DNA of 16,695 nucleotides from JAQIBY01 sp964407055 (GTDB lineage: Bacteria; Bacteroidota; Bacteroidia; Bacteroidales; ML635J-15): positions 1-16,695 of the forward strand of contig CAYOUD010000046.1 of assembly GCA_964407055.1 (NCBI GenBank), read 5' to 3'. Of the stretch, positions 1 to 7,519 are shown piece after piece. The stretch's first letter is position 1. Each line of letters opens with the position of its first letter. A program made the translations under genes and the position numbers. The notes beneath the pieces are model-generated. The model was given only the letters and a program-made list of their open reading frames with translations, had not been told where the DNA came from and did not search any database.

Positions 1-855
1 TAATTCGATGTCAAAAACTAAGCTTGAGTAAGGGAGAATGTTCTGACCTGTTCCTTGTTTTCCGTAAGCAAGCTTTGATGGGATAATGAGTTTGGCTTCT
101 CCGCCTTTTTTCATCATTGCAATGCCTTCTTCCCAGCCGGGGATAACTTGTCCCATGCCCAACGTAAATTGAAGCGGGGAACCTCCAATGGACGAATCAA
201 AAACTTTACCGCTAATTAAACTTCCTGTGTAATGCACAGAAACTTTGTCCCCGGGTTGTGCGTTTTCTCCGCTACCTTCTTTTATCGGCACAAAATACAG
301 CCCCGATTCTGTTGGCTCAACCGTTACATTCGTAATTTTTAGATAATTTTCCAGCAGCTCCATTTCTTTTGCTTCACTGGAGTGATAATTTTTGTCCAAT
401 TGATTGGAATATTCATCTTTCTTAAGGATATTTTTCATCCTGACATGCACGACGATATCATCCTTTGGTGAAACATTTTTCGGCAAATTTTCTTGTCTCA
501 GAGTAAATCGATAAAAATCATGTGCATTGATTTTGAAACTGGCAGAATCGCCGATATTCAACATGTTTAGGCCATCTTCCAGACTTCCTCCTGGATGGGT
601 TGCCCCTTTGATAGTGCGCATGTAGGTTCTTTCTGATTCGCGGGAATCAAAAAGCAAATCGCCGTTTGTGGTTTCATAAATCAAATCTAAAACTGCAACG
701 TCTCCGTTTATGGGTTTCTCATTATTCGGAAAGGATTCGTGTAATTGATATCTTAATCCGCTATCTGCTGTTTTAAAGTTTCCGTTTTCGGATTTTTGAT
801 TGCAACTCAAAAAAAACATGATACTTAATAAGGAAATTAAATGTCGTCTCTTCAT
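1..855 (-). CDS. Tandem-FKBP peptidyl-prolyl isomerase lipoprotein (C-terminus cut by the window edge)
   Basis: The open frame starts at the ATG at 855-853 and runs 285 codons off the left edge without a stop, so the gene is partial. A short signal peptide ends in a lipobox (FFLSC, Cys18), predicting a lipid-anchored envelope protein. Residues about 30-145 form a divergent FKBP-like domain; residues about 183-285 form a canonical one. The second domain keeps every FKBP12 pocket residue at matching spacing: Y209, F219-D220, V237-I238, W241, Y264 and F281 (FKBP12 Y26, F36-D37, V55-I56, W59, Y82, F99). It is therefore probably an active prolyl cis-trans isomerase helping fold exported proteins (inference). 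The first domain has lost the Trp and looks structural. It lies 25 bp downstream of the GldI-like gene on the same strand and is probably its operon partner. Confidence 0.9.
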   Translation of the reverse strand, partial: MKRRHLISLLSIMFFLSCNQKSENGNFKTADSGLRYQLHESFPNNEKPINGDVAVLDLIYETTNGDLLFDSRESERTYMRTIKGATHPGGSLEDGLNMLNIGDSASFKINAHDFYRFTLRQENLPKNVSPKDDIVVHVRMKNILKKDEYSNQLDKNYHSSEAKEMELLENYLKITNVTVEPTESGLYFVPIKEGSGENAQPGDKVSVHYTGSLISGKVFDSSIGGSPLQFTLGMGQVIPGWEEGIAMMKKGGEAKLIIPSKLAYGKQGTGQNILPYSSLVFDIEL

Positions 856-880
856 TTTTCAATCAGATTTTTATGGTAAA

Positions 881-1417
881 TTAATATAATTCACTTAATT
901 CAAGATCATACACTAAGATTGCATCGGAAGGGATTTTGTTTCCGTCTCCCGGCATTCCGTATGCAAGGTGGGGAGGAATGATGACATGTGCTTTGTCTCC
1001 AATTCGCATGGCAAGTAAAGCTTCCTCCAGTCCGTTTTCAATATCCGCTCTGCCAAGTTTTATTTGTCGGGCACCGGTACTGTCTGATGAATAACAGAAT
1101 TGTCCGTCAAGCAAATGCAAATTGTAATGAAAAATCGCCATATGTCCGCTGTCTGCTTTCATGCCGGTTCCGTTTTCATAAATTGAATAATACAATCCGC
1201 TGTCAGAACGTGTCATGTCCCAGTTTCTGCGTTCAGCATATCTTTTTATCATCATATCTTGGTCGCGAATTTTTGCATGATTCCAATCCATCATTGGCTC
1301 TTTGTATGTTTTTTTTATGCTGTCCATTGACATGGGATCCGAGCTCGTGGAATTTCGGTTGCAGGCGCAGGCTCCCATTATCAAAATCAGAATGCTGACT
1401 GTTATTACTGTTCTCAT
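881..1417 (-). CDS. GldI-like FKBP-type lipoprotein
   Basis: A 178-residue protein with a signal peptide and lipobox (MGAC, Cys17), followed by a linker and one FKBP fold (about 73-178). The fold retains Y98, the AYG motif (152-154) and the GDGNKIP stretch typical of GldI-type proteins. GldI is a lipoprotein needed for gliding motility and type IX secretion in flavobacteria. Position next to an NrnA-type DHH phosphoesterase and a second FKBP lipoprotein also fits the flavobacterial gldI neighbourhood as I remember it. Several pocket residues differ from active FKBPs: the FKBP12 F36-D37 pair is C108-Y109, I56 is E127 and W59 is L130, so isomerase activity is doubtful. The start codon overlaps the stop of the upstream nrnA-like gene (ATGA), implying translational coupling. 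The FKBP lipoprotein call is firm. The gldI assignment is tentative because no other gliding gene lies in the window. Confidence 0.88.
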   Translation of the reverse strand: MRTVITVSILILIMGACACNRNSTSSDPMSMDSIKKTYKEPMMDWNHAKIRDQDMMIKRYAERRNWDMTRSDSGLYYSIYENGTGMKADSGHMAIFHYNLHLLDGQFCYSSDSTGARQIKLGRADIENGLEEALLAMRIGDKAHVIIPPHLAYGMPGDGNKIPSDAILVYDLELSELY

Positions 1418-2439
1418 AATTTGAGTGTGTTTAAAAAATCAGGTAATACTGAAACGAATTTATCAATACTTTCTTGTAAAGTAAGTCGAGAATTTCCTCC
1501 GGCAGCATTTTTGTGTCCGCCACCATTAAAATATTTAGCAGCAAATTCATTGGCAGGAAAATCGCCTGTGCTTCGGAATGATATCTTAATTTCACTGGCT
1601 TTTTCAAGGAAAAGTGCAGTGAAAACCGTGCCTTTTATTGATAAGGGATAGTTCACAAAGCCTTCTGTGTCACCTGATTTGAAATTAAAGGCTTTCATAT
1701 CTGCTTTGCTTAGCCCGATATATGATGTTTTGAATTCTGGGAAATACTGCATGCGTTGATTTAATGCTAATCCCAGTAATCTCATGCGATCAAACGAATA
1801 ATTGTTGTAAATAAGCGCATAAACATGGTCTTTCCGAGTGCCTTTTTTTAAGAGATCAGCAACAACTTCAAAAAGTTTCGGGTCGGATGAATTGTAGTTG
1901 AAACAACCGGTATCCGTTAATATACCGCAGTAAAATGCTTCTGCAATATCGCGCTCAATCAGATGATCCCATTCCCATACTTGAAACAGATGATAGACGA
2001 GTTCTGCTGTTGAGCTCATTTGTGTTTCAGAAATCGAGTAATCGAAATGATTTTCAGGATGGGGATGATGATCGATAAGGATTTTTGTGGCTTTGTGCTT
2101 TCTTACCGGCTCAGCAAGCCAGTCGATGCGGCTAAGCGCATTGAAATCCTGTAAAAGCAAGACATCACAATCTTCAATCGTCTGTAATGCTACTGTTTTG
2201 TCTTTATTTCCAATAATGATTTCATTATTATCTTTTATCCAGTTTAAAAAATCAGGATATTTATTTGGTGTAAAAACATCTACTTTGATGTTTTGCTTTT
2301 TTAAACTCAGGTACATTGCCATGGATGAGCCCAGTGCATCACCATCGGGATTTTTGTGGGTAATAATTCCTACATGCCTTGCATTTAGAACGATGTCTCG
2401 GATTTCTGTAAGTTCCTTATGTGTCTGTTTTATATTCAT
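1414..2439 (-). CDS. nrnA: DHH/DHHA1 phosphoesterase, NrnA-type oligoribonuclease / pAp phosphatase
   Basis: A 341-residue cytoplasmic protein with the full set of DHH motifs: HKNPDGDALGS (28-38), the D98 motif in LLLQDFN, DHHPHPE (123-129), GILTDTGCF (172-180), and the C-terminal DHHA1 glycine loop GGHKNAAGG (307-315). The length matches the NrnA family. Members degrade very short oligoribonucleotides (2-5 nt) and many also convert 3'-phosphoadenosine 5'-phosphate to AMP, using Mn2+ bound by the Asp/His residues. It would complete RNA turnover in an organism that also encodes RNase E/G (9667-11259). It overlaps the downstream FKBP gene by four bases and follows the DUF721 gene after 58 bp. 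Activity on c-di-AMP or pGpG breakdown products is possible but cannot be told from sequence. Confidence 0.93.
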   Translation of the reverse strand: MNIKQTHKELTEIRDIVLNARHVGIITHKNPDGDALGSSMAMYLSLKKQNIKVDVFTPNKYPDFLNWIKDNNEIIIGNKDKTVALQTIEDCDVLLLQDFNALSRIDWLAEPVRKHKATKILIDHHPHPENHFDYSISETQMSSTAELVYHLFQVWEWDHLIERDIAEAFYCGILTDTGCFNYNSSDPKLFEVVADLLKKGTRKDHVYALIYNNYSFDRMRLLGLALNQRMQYFPEFKTSYIGLSKADMKAFNFKSGDTEGFVNYPLSIKGTVFTALFLEKASEIKISFRSTGDFPANEFAAKYFNGGGHKNAAGGNSRLTLQESIDKFVSVLPDFLNTLKL

Positions 2440-2497
2440 TTGAATGATAATCTGATTTTTTATAAATGTAAGCCTTTATTTTGAGTGCTTAAAGTGA

Positions 2498-2788
2498 CTA
2501 TTTGAGAATAATTTCATCAATTACATTCCGACCGATTTGCTCATTAATTCGATAAATGAGTTTTTTCCTTTGTCCGGTTAATTCGTGCCGCAATACTGAT
2601 GAGCGCAGATGAACTATCATGGTTCTGTCACGAAAATAAATGTGGTCAGTGTAGGATGCAGCATTTTTCCCTACAACCAGCTCCCAATTTCGCTTGATAT
2701 TTGCTCTATCCACCCCGTTTTCTAGGCTGTACTGCTTTTTCATCAGCTTAATTAATTCTGATATTCCTTGTGTTTGTGACCTTCTCAT
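2498..2788 (-). CDS. DUF721 / DciA-like protein
   Basis: A 96-residue protein matching the DUF721 core: conserved W35 and G40 (NWELVVGKNAA), then the alternating hydrophobic stretch MIVHLRSSVLRHEL and a C-terminal LIYRINEQIG helix. DUF721 includes DciA, the ancestral loader of the replicative helicase DnaB, and the short Bacteroidota members are essentially the bare domain. Function here is inferred from family only. The ATG at 2788 is the first in-frame start; an ATCTTGCA stretch just upstream on the minus strand resembles a one-base-short Bacteroidota -7 box, so the leader may be very short. It is the first gene of the minus-strand series DUF721-nrnA-FKBP-FKBP. The 58-bp gap to nrnA shows no strong terminator. 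Confidence 0.85.
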   Translation of the reverse strand: MRRSQTQGISELIKLMKKQYSLENGVDRANIKRNWELVVGKNAASYTDHIYFRDRTMIVHLRSSVLRHELTGQRKKLIYRINEQIGRNVIDEIILK

Positions 2789-2842
2789 AGTTTTGCAAGA
2801 TACAAAAAAGCCGTTGAAATATCATAAATTTGTGGCGTTTCC

Positions 2843-2906
2843 CCACCTGACCTTTCATCCCTACCTAACCTGTCAGGTGGAAATAATTGTCAACCTGCAG
2901 GTTTGA
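2843..2906. repeat. Cluster of CCTG/CAGG palindromes (REP-like)
   Basis: The spacer between the divergent DUF721 and DUF5063 genes holds three related palindromic elements. CCACCTGAC (2843-2851) is exactly inverted by GTCAGGTGG (2872-2880), with 20 bases between. Within the right arm, ACCTG-T-CAGGT (2868-2878) is itself a palindrome. AACCTGCAGGTT (2892-2903) is a perfect 12-bp palindrome with a nearly symmetric flank. The shared CCTG/CAGG core suggests decayed copies of one intergenic repeat family; it could also be an operator for the divergent pair. Confidence 0.6.
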
Positions 2907-2998
2907 GGTAAGTGTTAGTGCATCAATTGATTGTGTTTGATTTGTTTTGTGTTGTCATTTTATTTTCTCAATGTTATTTCCTTTTCACGTAATATTTT

Positions 2999-3547
2999 AT
3001 GAAATTTGTAAAAAATATTATCATGGATGAGCAAACGAATCATATTCTTGAATTTGTCGCTGTTTCTAAGGAAACGGTTAGTTTTTTGGAGGAGCAGGAG
3101 GGCTTGACAACGCATGATTTCATCCTTAAAGCAAGGCAAATTCTTCCCTTATTGTATTTGAAAGCAAGCTTTTTGCCGGAAACAGAAAATATGCTGGATG
3201 GAGATTTGGAGCAGTTTGTAACTCCCGAACATTACGAATACATGAAACTCATGATAAAACAAAAGCTGGGTGATTTTGATGCGACCATTCACCTTGAAGA
3301 TGAGTTTATGATGAATACCGAGGACTTTTTGCATGTGGAATTATCCGAATTGTTTGCGGATATTTATCAGGATGTCGGAAATTTTTTATTGCAGTATCGT
3401 GAGGGAGATGATTCGATTCGTAATGATGCGGTTTGGGAGTGTGGCTATAACTTTCAACAATATTGGGGTTTGCGCACTTTGACTTTGACTGAGCATTTGC
3501 ATCGTATCGTGATAAGTGATGAATTTATTAGTAAGGAAAATGTATGA
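2999..3547 (+). CDS. DUF5063 domain protein
   Basis: A 182-residue, acidic, Glu/Leu-rich, mostly helical protein with no signal peptide or membrane segment. It matches the Bacteroidota family DUF5063, whose biochemical role is unknown. The longest frame begins at 2999. An internal ATG at 3023 (MDEQTNHILEFVAVSKETV) seems the more natural N-terminus, because the domain starts right after it and the eight upstream residues (MKFVKNII) are atypical; I keep the long form with that caveat. Its stop overlaps the start of the downstream exonuclease gene (ATGA at 3544-3547), so the two proteins are probably made together and may work together. A weak promoter could lie at about 2940-2985 but no clear TAnnTTTG box is present. 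Confidence 0.8.
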   Translation: MKFVKNIIMDEQTNHILEFVAVSKETVSFLEEQEGLTTHDFILKARQILPLLYLKASFLPETENMLDGDLEQFVTPEHYEYMKLMIKQKLGDFDATIHLEDEFMMNTEDFLHVELSELFADIYQDVGNFLLQYREGDDSIRNDAVWECGYNFQQYWGLRTLTLTEHLHRIVISDEFISKENV

Positions 3548-4134
3548 GAGCAGATATTCCACAAATCATTGCAAAAGAAGAAATCCGAAATTTGCCTATC
3601 ATCGCGTTTGATGGAGAAATTGTGATTGTTGAGCAAGGACAATACGTTCAGGATGCCGTGGATTTTCTGACGCAATTTGATGTAATTGGCTTTGATACAG
3701 AAACGAAACCATCATTTAAAAAAGGCAGTTCCAATCAACATAAAGTTGCTGTTTTGCAATTGTATGCCGATGGTCGTGCCTATTTGTTTCGTTTAAATAA
3801 ATATGGTTTGCCAGATGCTTTAGCTGATTTAATGGCAAATCCGAATATATTGAAAGTTGGAGCAGCCGTCCGCGATGATATTAAAGGTTTGAAAGCATTG
3901 AATCCCTTTAAAGATGCTGGTTTTGTTGATATTCAAAATATTGCTGCAAAACTGGAAATTGAAGTTCGCTCTTTGCGCAAACTGACAGCCATGTTTTATA
4001 GTCATCGGTTATCGAAAACTCAACAATTATCAAATTGGGAAATTGATAAACTTTCTCAGGCACAAGCGGTGTATGCTGCTACAGATGCCTGGATAAGTTA
4101 CGAGCTGTATCGAAAAATGCAAGCCTTTTTATAA
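3544..4134 (+). CDS. 3'-5' exonuclease, RNase D-like (DEDDy superfamily)
   Basis: A 196-residue single-domain exonuclease. Exo I is GFDTET (D51, E53), Exo II is VRDD (D111/D112), and Exo III is YAATD (Y177, D181), so all four acidic residues and the Tyr of a DEDDy two-metal site are present. The protein lacks the HRDC domains of full RNase D, so it belongs to the short 3'-5' exonuclease group, as found in WRN-like exonucleases and many Bacteroidota. The substrate (RNA or DNA) is not determinable from sequence. Translation is coupled to the upstream DUF5063 gene by ATGA. It converges on the DUF4294 gene with only five bases between the stops and no visible terminator hairpin. Confidence 0.9.
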   Translation: MRADIPQIIAKEEIRNLPIIAFDGEIVIVEQGQYVQDAVDFLTQFDVIGFDTETKPSFKKGSSNQHKVAVLQLYADGRAYLFRLNKYGLPDALADLMANPNILKVGAAVRDDIKGLKALNPFKDAGFVDIQNIAAKLEIEVRSLRKLTAMFYSHRLSKTQQLSNWEIDKLSQAQAVYAATDAWISYELYRKMQAFL

Positions 4135-4139
4135 GACAA

Positions 4140-4745
4140 TCAGAGTTGTCCGTTTTCATATTTCAACACCAGCATTTCAAGATCCTTGTCTTCACCCTTG
4201 GGGTCGTAATTTACTTTTAAATTATGTCCGAAAATTCGGGCAAGTGTCTGATAGGTTACGGCAAGTAATCCGCTTTTAAATTCTTTTATAACTTCAAAAC
4301 TGGTATCTCCGGTTTCTCTGTCAATCAACTTTATGAGCAGTAATCCCTGTGAGATGGTGAGTTTTTTTATCTCAGCTTCATACTGTTTCCGAAAGGCTTT
4401 TTCCCGACTTTCTATGTAGTGCTCTCTTTCTTTTTCATCCGAAATAAATTTCATGTTACTTTCAATATCCTTCATGGTGCTGCTGAGTAATTTAGCATAA
4501 GGATATGCTTTTTTGAAATTACGTATTAATCGCGTATTTCTGCGTCTTTCAGCTCGGCTCATGTTGGGTTTTTCCGGTGTAATATAAACCTGTTGCATGA
4601 AAACTACCGGATTTGGATCGTTAGCAATAATGCTGTCAAGATTTATTATCCCAAAGTAATAATCCGGAACCTGTGAGTAAGACTTATTGCTTGCCCAGAG
4701 AAATATGCTTAGTGTAAAAATAATATATGCCGTCAGCTTTTTCAT
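4140..4745 (-). CDS. Secreted DUF4294 family protein
   Basis: A 201-residue protein with an N-terminal signal peptide (hydrophobic YIIFTLSIFLWA, probable cleavage after KSYS), so it is exported to the periplasm or beyond. The mature part fits DUF4294, a Bacteroidota family of unknown function. It begins with VPDYYFGIINLDSII, has a basic RAERRRNTRLIRNFKKAYPYA segment (about 82-102), then a charged helical region and a C-terminal domain containing IDRETGDTSFEVI. No Cys follows the signal peptide, so it is not a lipoprotein. It is divergent from the EamA transporter (57-bp spacer) and convergent with the exonuclease gene. Function is unknown. Confidence 0.82.
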   Translation of the reverse strand: MKKLTAYIIFTLSIFLWASNKSYSQVPDYYFGIINLDSIIANDPNPVVFMQQVYITPEKPNMSRAERRRNTRLIRNFKKAYPYAKLLSSTMKDIESNMKFISDEKEREHYIESREKAFRKQYEAEIKKLTISQGLLLIKLIDRETGDTSFEVIKEFKSGLLAVTYQTLARIFGHNLKVNYDPKGEDKDLEMLVLKYENGQL

Positions 4746-4759
4746 AGCTTAAGATTCTT

Positions 4760-4767
4760 TATCTTTG
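4760..4767 (+). promoter_or_regulatory. Candidate -7 box for the EamA-lnt pair
   Basis: TATCTTTG matches the Bacteroidota -7 consensus TAnnTTTG perfectly and lies 36 bp before the EamA start codon. The -33 region (about 4736-4743) is T-rich (TTTTTC) but lacks a clean TTTG, so the call rests mainly on the -7 box and position. Confidence 0.4.
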
Positions 4768-4802
4768 GGAAATTTACCAATAATTGTACCAAAGTAAGAA
4801 AA

Positions 4803-5690
4803 ATGAATCGGAATTTTGAGCAGTTGATAAATTGGGGAATGTTACTGACGCTTAGTTTAATTTGGGGCAGTAGCTTTATTCTGATGAAATATGGATTGCG
4901 TAGTTTTTCATATGGACAGGTTGCCGGATTCCGGATGTTTATTGCGTTTGTTGTACTTTTACCGTTTGCAATTAGAAATCTTAAACTGATTAATAAATCG
5001 AATATACTGGCGATCTTGATTGTAGGATTTATTGGGAATTGCATTCCTGCATTTTTGTTTACCCTTGCGGAAACCCGCATCGATTCTTCGCTCGCCGGAA
5101 TGTTAAATGCGATGACACCCTTTTTTACTCTGATTATTGGCGCAATTGTGTATCATATTCGTGTTGCAGGACGCGCTGCAGTTGGTGTGGGAATTGGTCT
5201 GGCAGGCTCGGTGATGCTCATTTTAGCAGATTCCAACGGGTTCAGTGGAAATGTGAATGCCTGGGCTTTATTTGTGGTGCTTGCAACAGTAATGTATGGA
5301 ATAAATATTAATCATGTCAAAGAAAAACTTTCGAATTTAAACGGATTACAAATATCCTCACTGGCATTTTTTGTTGTCGGACCAGCTGTAACAATTTATC
5401 TGCTTGCATCAGGATTGCAGGAAAGCTTTGCTCAGCCGAATGCGTGGAGTGATTTTATTTATGTCTTTTTGCTTGGCTTGCTGGGTTCTGCTGTAGCTGT
5501 GGTTATGGTTAATGTTTTAATCCAGCGAACTACTGCAATCTTTACATCTTCAGTGACATATTTAATGCCGGTTGTTGCAATTGGGTGGGGCATATTGGAC
5601 GGAGAACAGCTCAGTATTGTGCATTATGTGGGGATGGGGTTTGTGTTATTTGGTGTATATTTGGTGAATAAAAAAATTAGAAAACGATGA
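4803..5690 (+). CDS. EamA/DMT-superfamily transporter
   Basis: A 295-residue integral membrane protein of about ten hydrophobic segments arranged as two EamA repeats, the typical length for the drug/metabolite transporter superfamily. The first repeat opens with LSLIWGSSFILMKYGL, the usual WG-S-F-K pattern. The second ends with SSVTYLMPVVAIGWGILDGE, matching the conserved P...G...GE helix. The C-terminus is basic (NKKIRKR), consistent with a cytoplasmic tail. The substrate cannot be predicted; family members export amino acids, nucleotides and other metabolites. Its stop overlaps the lnt start (ATGA at 5687-5690), so translation is coupled. Expression is probably from the TATCTTTG box upstream. 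Confidence 0.9.
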   Translation: MNRNFEQLINWGMLLTLSLIWGSSFILMKYGLRSFSYGQVAGFRMFIAFVVLLPFAIRNLKLINKSNILAILIVGFIGNCIPAFLFTLAETRIDSSLAGMLNAMTPFFTLIIGAIVYHIRVAGRAAVGVGIGLAGSVMLILADSNGFSGNVNAWALFVVLATVMYGININHVKEKLSNLNGLQISSLAFFVVGPAVTIYLLASGLQESFAQPNAWSDFIYVFLLGLLGSAVAVVMVNVLIQRTTAIFTSSVTYLMPVVAIGWGILDGEQLSIVHYVGMGFVLFGVYLVNKKIRKR

Positions 5691-7306
5691 ATTTATCAGG
5701 ATGGAGAGCGTTTGCACTTTCTGCACTAGGCGGAGTTATTATGAGTATTGCATTTACTCAGTGGCACATGGGATGGGTGGTTTTAATCGGACTGGTTCCT
5801 TTTTTATTGATTGAAGATTATATTTTCAGAAACCGCGATAAATATCGTAGTGTGAGTTTCTACTTGCGTATTTTGCCCGGATTTTTGGTTTGGAATATCA
5901 TATCAATTTTTTGGATATGGTTTGCTACTGCACCGGGTGCTATTGTGGCAATTTTATGGAATGCTACTGCAATGTGTCTTGTACTTTTGTTGTATCATAA
6001 AGTGCGTTTGCGGTTTAACAATAAAGAGGCATATACCGCATTAGTTGTTTTTTGGCTGGCTTTTGAGTTTCTATATTTGCGAGTAACTATATCTTTCCCC
6101 TGGTTGCTGCTCGGAAATGCGTTTGCAAATAATGTCAAGTTTATTCAATGGTATGAATTTACCGGTGTGCCGGGAGGAACTTTGTGGGTGCTTATCGTGA
6201 ATTTACTCTTGTTTGAGATAATTAGAACTTACCGTGATGCAAAATCATGGACGGCAAAGCTGCGTAATTATGTTATTGTTACGAGTGTTTTTCTTGTAGT
6301 TCCCGTGCTTGTTTCAGTGATTCGATTTGCAAATTATCAGGAACAGGGCGAAGGGTATGATATTGTCGTTTTGCAGCCAAATATTGACCCTTACAAAAAA
6401 TTCAAGTCATCTCCTACGGAGCAATTACATCGTATGCTTGCTCTAGCTGACAGGGTGATGGATGAAAACGTAGATTATTTGGTCTTCCCGGAAACCGCAT
6501 TGCCGCTCTATCTTAATGGTGATTCGACTGAATTTGAGTGGCATCCTATTATACAGGAGTTACGTAATTATTCCGAAAGCTATCCTAACTTAAAGCTGAT
6601 TGTCGGATTAACGTCCCGTGAATATTATCTTGATAAAGCCGAAAGAACAGAAACTTCTCATGCATATCAGGATTTTTGGTTTGATGAATATAACGCAACT
6701 TATCAGTTGGATACAACCGGACAGCAACAAAGATACTATAAATCAAAATTAGTTCCCGGTGTTGAGACACTGCCTCTGGTTGAGAGTTGGACTTGGCTGA
6801 ATGATATGATCATTAACCTCGGTGGAGCCAGAAATAGTTTGACAGGTCAAAAGCGCAGATCAGTTTTTGTCAATCCTCAGGATTCAATTGCTGTTGGAAC
6901 CCCAATTTGTTATGAAAGTATTTACGGAGAATTTCTCACGGAATTTGTGCGTAACGGGGCGAACTTTTTATTTGTTGTCACCAACGATGGATGGTGGAAA
7001 GATACTCCTGGATATAAGCAACATGCCATGTTTAGCAGGATTCGAGCAATTGAAAACCGACGCAGCATCGCCCGTTCAGCAAATACCGGAATTTCTTCCT
7101 TAATTAATCAAAAAGGAGAGGTGCTTGACTCACGAGGATGGTGGATTGAAGATGTGATTCGTGGAGAAATTCATGCAAATGAAAAACTGACTTTCTATTC
7201 TCGTTACGGCGATTATCTCGGACGAATTTCACTCTTCGTTTCGGTCTTAATTATGCTGCATTTAATTTCTTATCGTTTGATGAATCGACGCTTACGCGAG
7301 GAATAA
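5687..7306 (+). CDS. lnt: Apolipoprotein N-acyltransferase
   Basis: A 539-residue inner-membrane enzyme that N-acylates the lipid-modified Cys of lipoproteins, the last step of lipoprotein maturation. Residues 1-210 form a multi-helix membrane part and 220-495 a periplasmic nitrilase-like domain starting YDIVVLQPNIDP; a final membrane helix lies at about 513-528. The catalytic Glu-Lys-Cys triad is present as E269 (VFPETALPLY), K352 (YYKSKLVPGVE) and C408 (GTPICYES), followed by the conserved NDGWW (433-437). In E. coli the Lys motif usually continues LVPFGE; here it is LVPGVE, a mild change. The gene is coupled to an EamA transporter and followed by a strong terminator. Four lipoproteins encoded in the window would be substrates. 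Confidence 0.95.
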   Translation: MNLSGWRAFALSALGGVIMSIAFTQWHMGWVVLIGLVPFLLIEDYIFRNRDKYRSVSFYLRILPGFLVWNIISIFWIWFATAPGAIVAILWNATAMCLVLLLYHKVRLRFNNKEAYTALVVFWLAFEFLYLRVTISFPWLLLGNAFANNVKFIQWYEFTGVPGGTLWVLIVNLLLFEIIRTYRDAKSWTAKLRNYVIVTSVFLVVPVLVSVIRFANYQEQGEGYDIVVLQPNIDPYKKFKSSPTEQLHRMLALADRVMDENVDYLVFPETALPLYLNGDSTEFEWHPIIQELRNYSESYPNLKLIVGLTSREYYLDKAERTETSHAYQDFWFDEYNATYQLDTTGQQQRYYKSKLVPGVETLPLVESWTWLNDMIINLGGARNSLTGQKRRSVFVNPQDSIAVGTPICYESIYGEFLTEFVRNGANFLFVVTNDGWWKDTPGYKQHAMFSRIRAIENRRSIARSANTGISSLINQKGEVLDSRGWWIEDVIRGEIHANEKLTFYSRYGDYLGRISLFVSVLIMLHLISYRLMNRRLREE

Positions 7307-7327
7307 GTGAAAAACTATCACAACCCG

Positions 7328-7414
7328 CCGGCTGGCGAGTAGAATATCGGTAACTCTAATCATGCAGAGCGTATGTTTTTGGCGAATAATTTTGCTGCAA
7401 AGCTTGCCAGCCGG
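7328..7414. repeat. 12-bp inverted repeat downstream of lnt
   Basis: CCGGCTGGCGAG (7328-7339) is inverted as CTTGCCAGCCGG (7403-7414), identical over the first nine bases and tolerating one G-U pair beyond that, with 63 bp between. The arms are GC-rich in an otherwise AT-rich spacer. They could close a stem in the lnt mRNA 3' region, mark a small RNA, or be a decayed intergenic repeat. No open frame of note is inside. Confidence 0.5.
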
Positions 7415-7469
7415 ATGGATGGCAAAGCAAAATATGTGACAAAAACAGGAAAACAAAAATCAGCGCATG

Positions 7470-7507
7470 AAAAAACTGCCTCAAATTTCTCTGAGACAGT
7501 TTTTTTA
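7470..7507 (+). terminator. Bidirectional intrinsic terminator between lnt and dsbD
   Basis: A run of As leads into ACTG-C-CTCA, a loop of about eight bases, TGAG-A-CAGT and then a T run (from 7500). The stem is AAAAAACTG paired with CAGTTTTTT plus an inner CTCA/TGAG, with one mismatch. The flanking A and T tracts make it work in both directions, ending lnt on the plus strand and dsbD on the minus strand. Confidence 0.88.
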
Positions 7508-7519
7508 TGAATAAATTTT

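Noticed and set aside
988..1398. 136-codon plus-strand frame
   Set aside because: Antisense to the GldI-like lipoprotein gene; composition not protein-like.
2999..3022. Eight extra residues at the start of the DUF5063 protein as certain coding sequence
   Set aside because: The ATG at 3023 fits the domain start better; the sequence alone cannot decide, so the longer form is kept with a caveat.
4135..4139. Terminator between the convergent exonuclease and DUF4294 genes
   Set aside because: Only five bases separate the stops and no hairpin with a T tract is visible; transcripts probably overlap.
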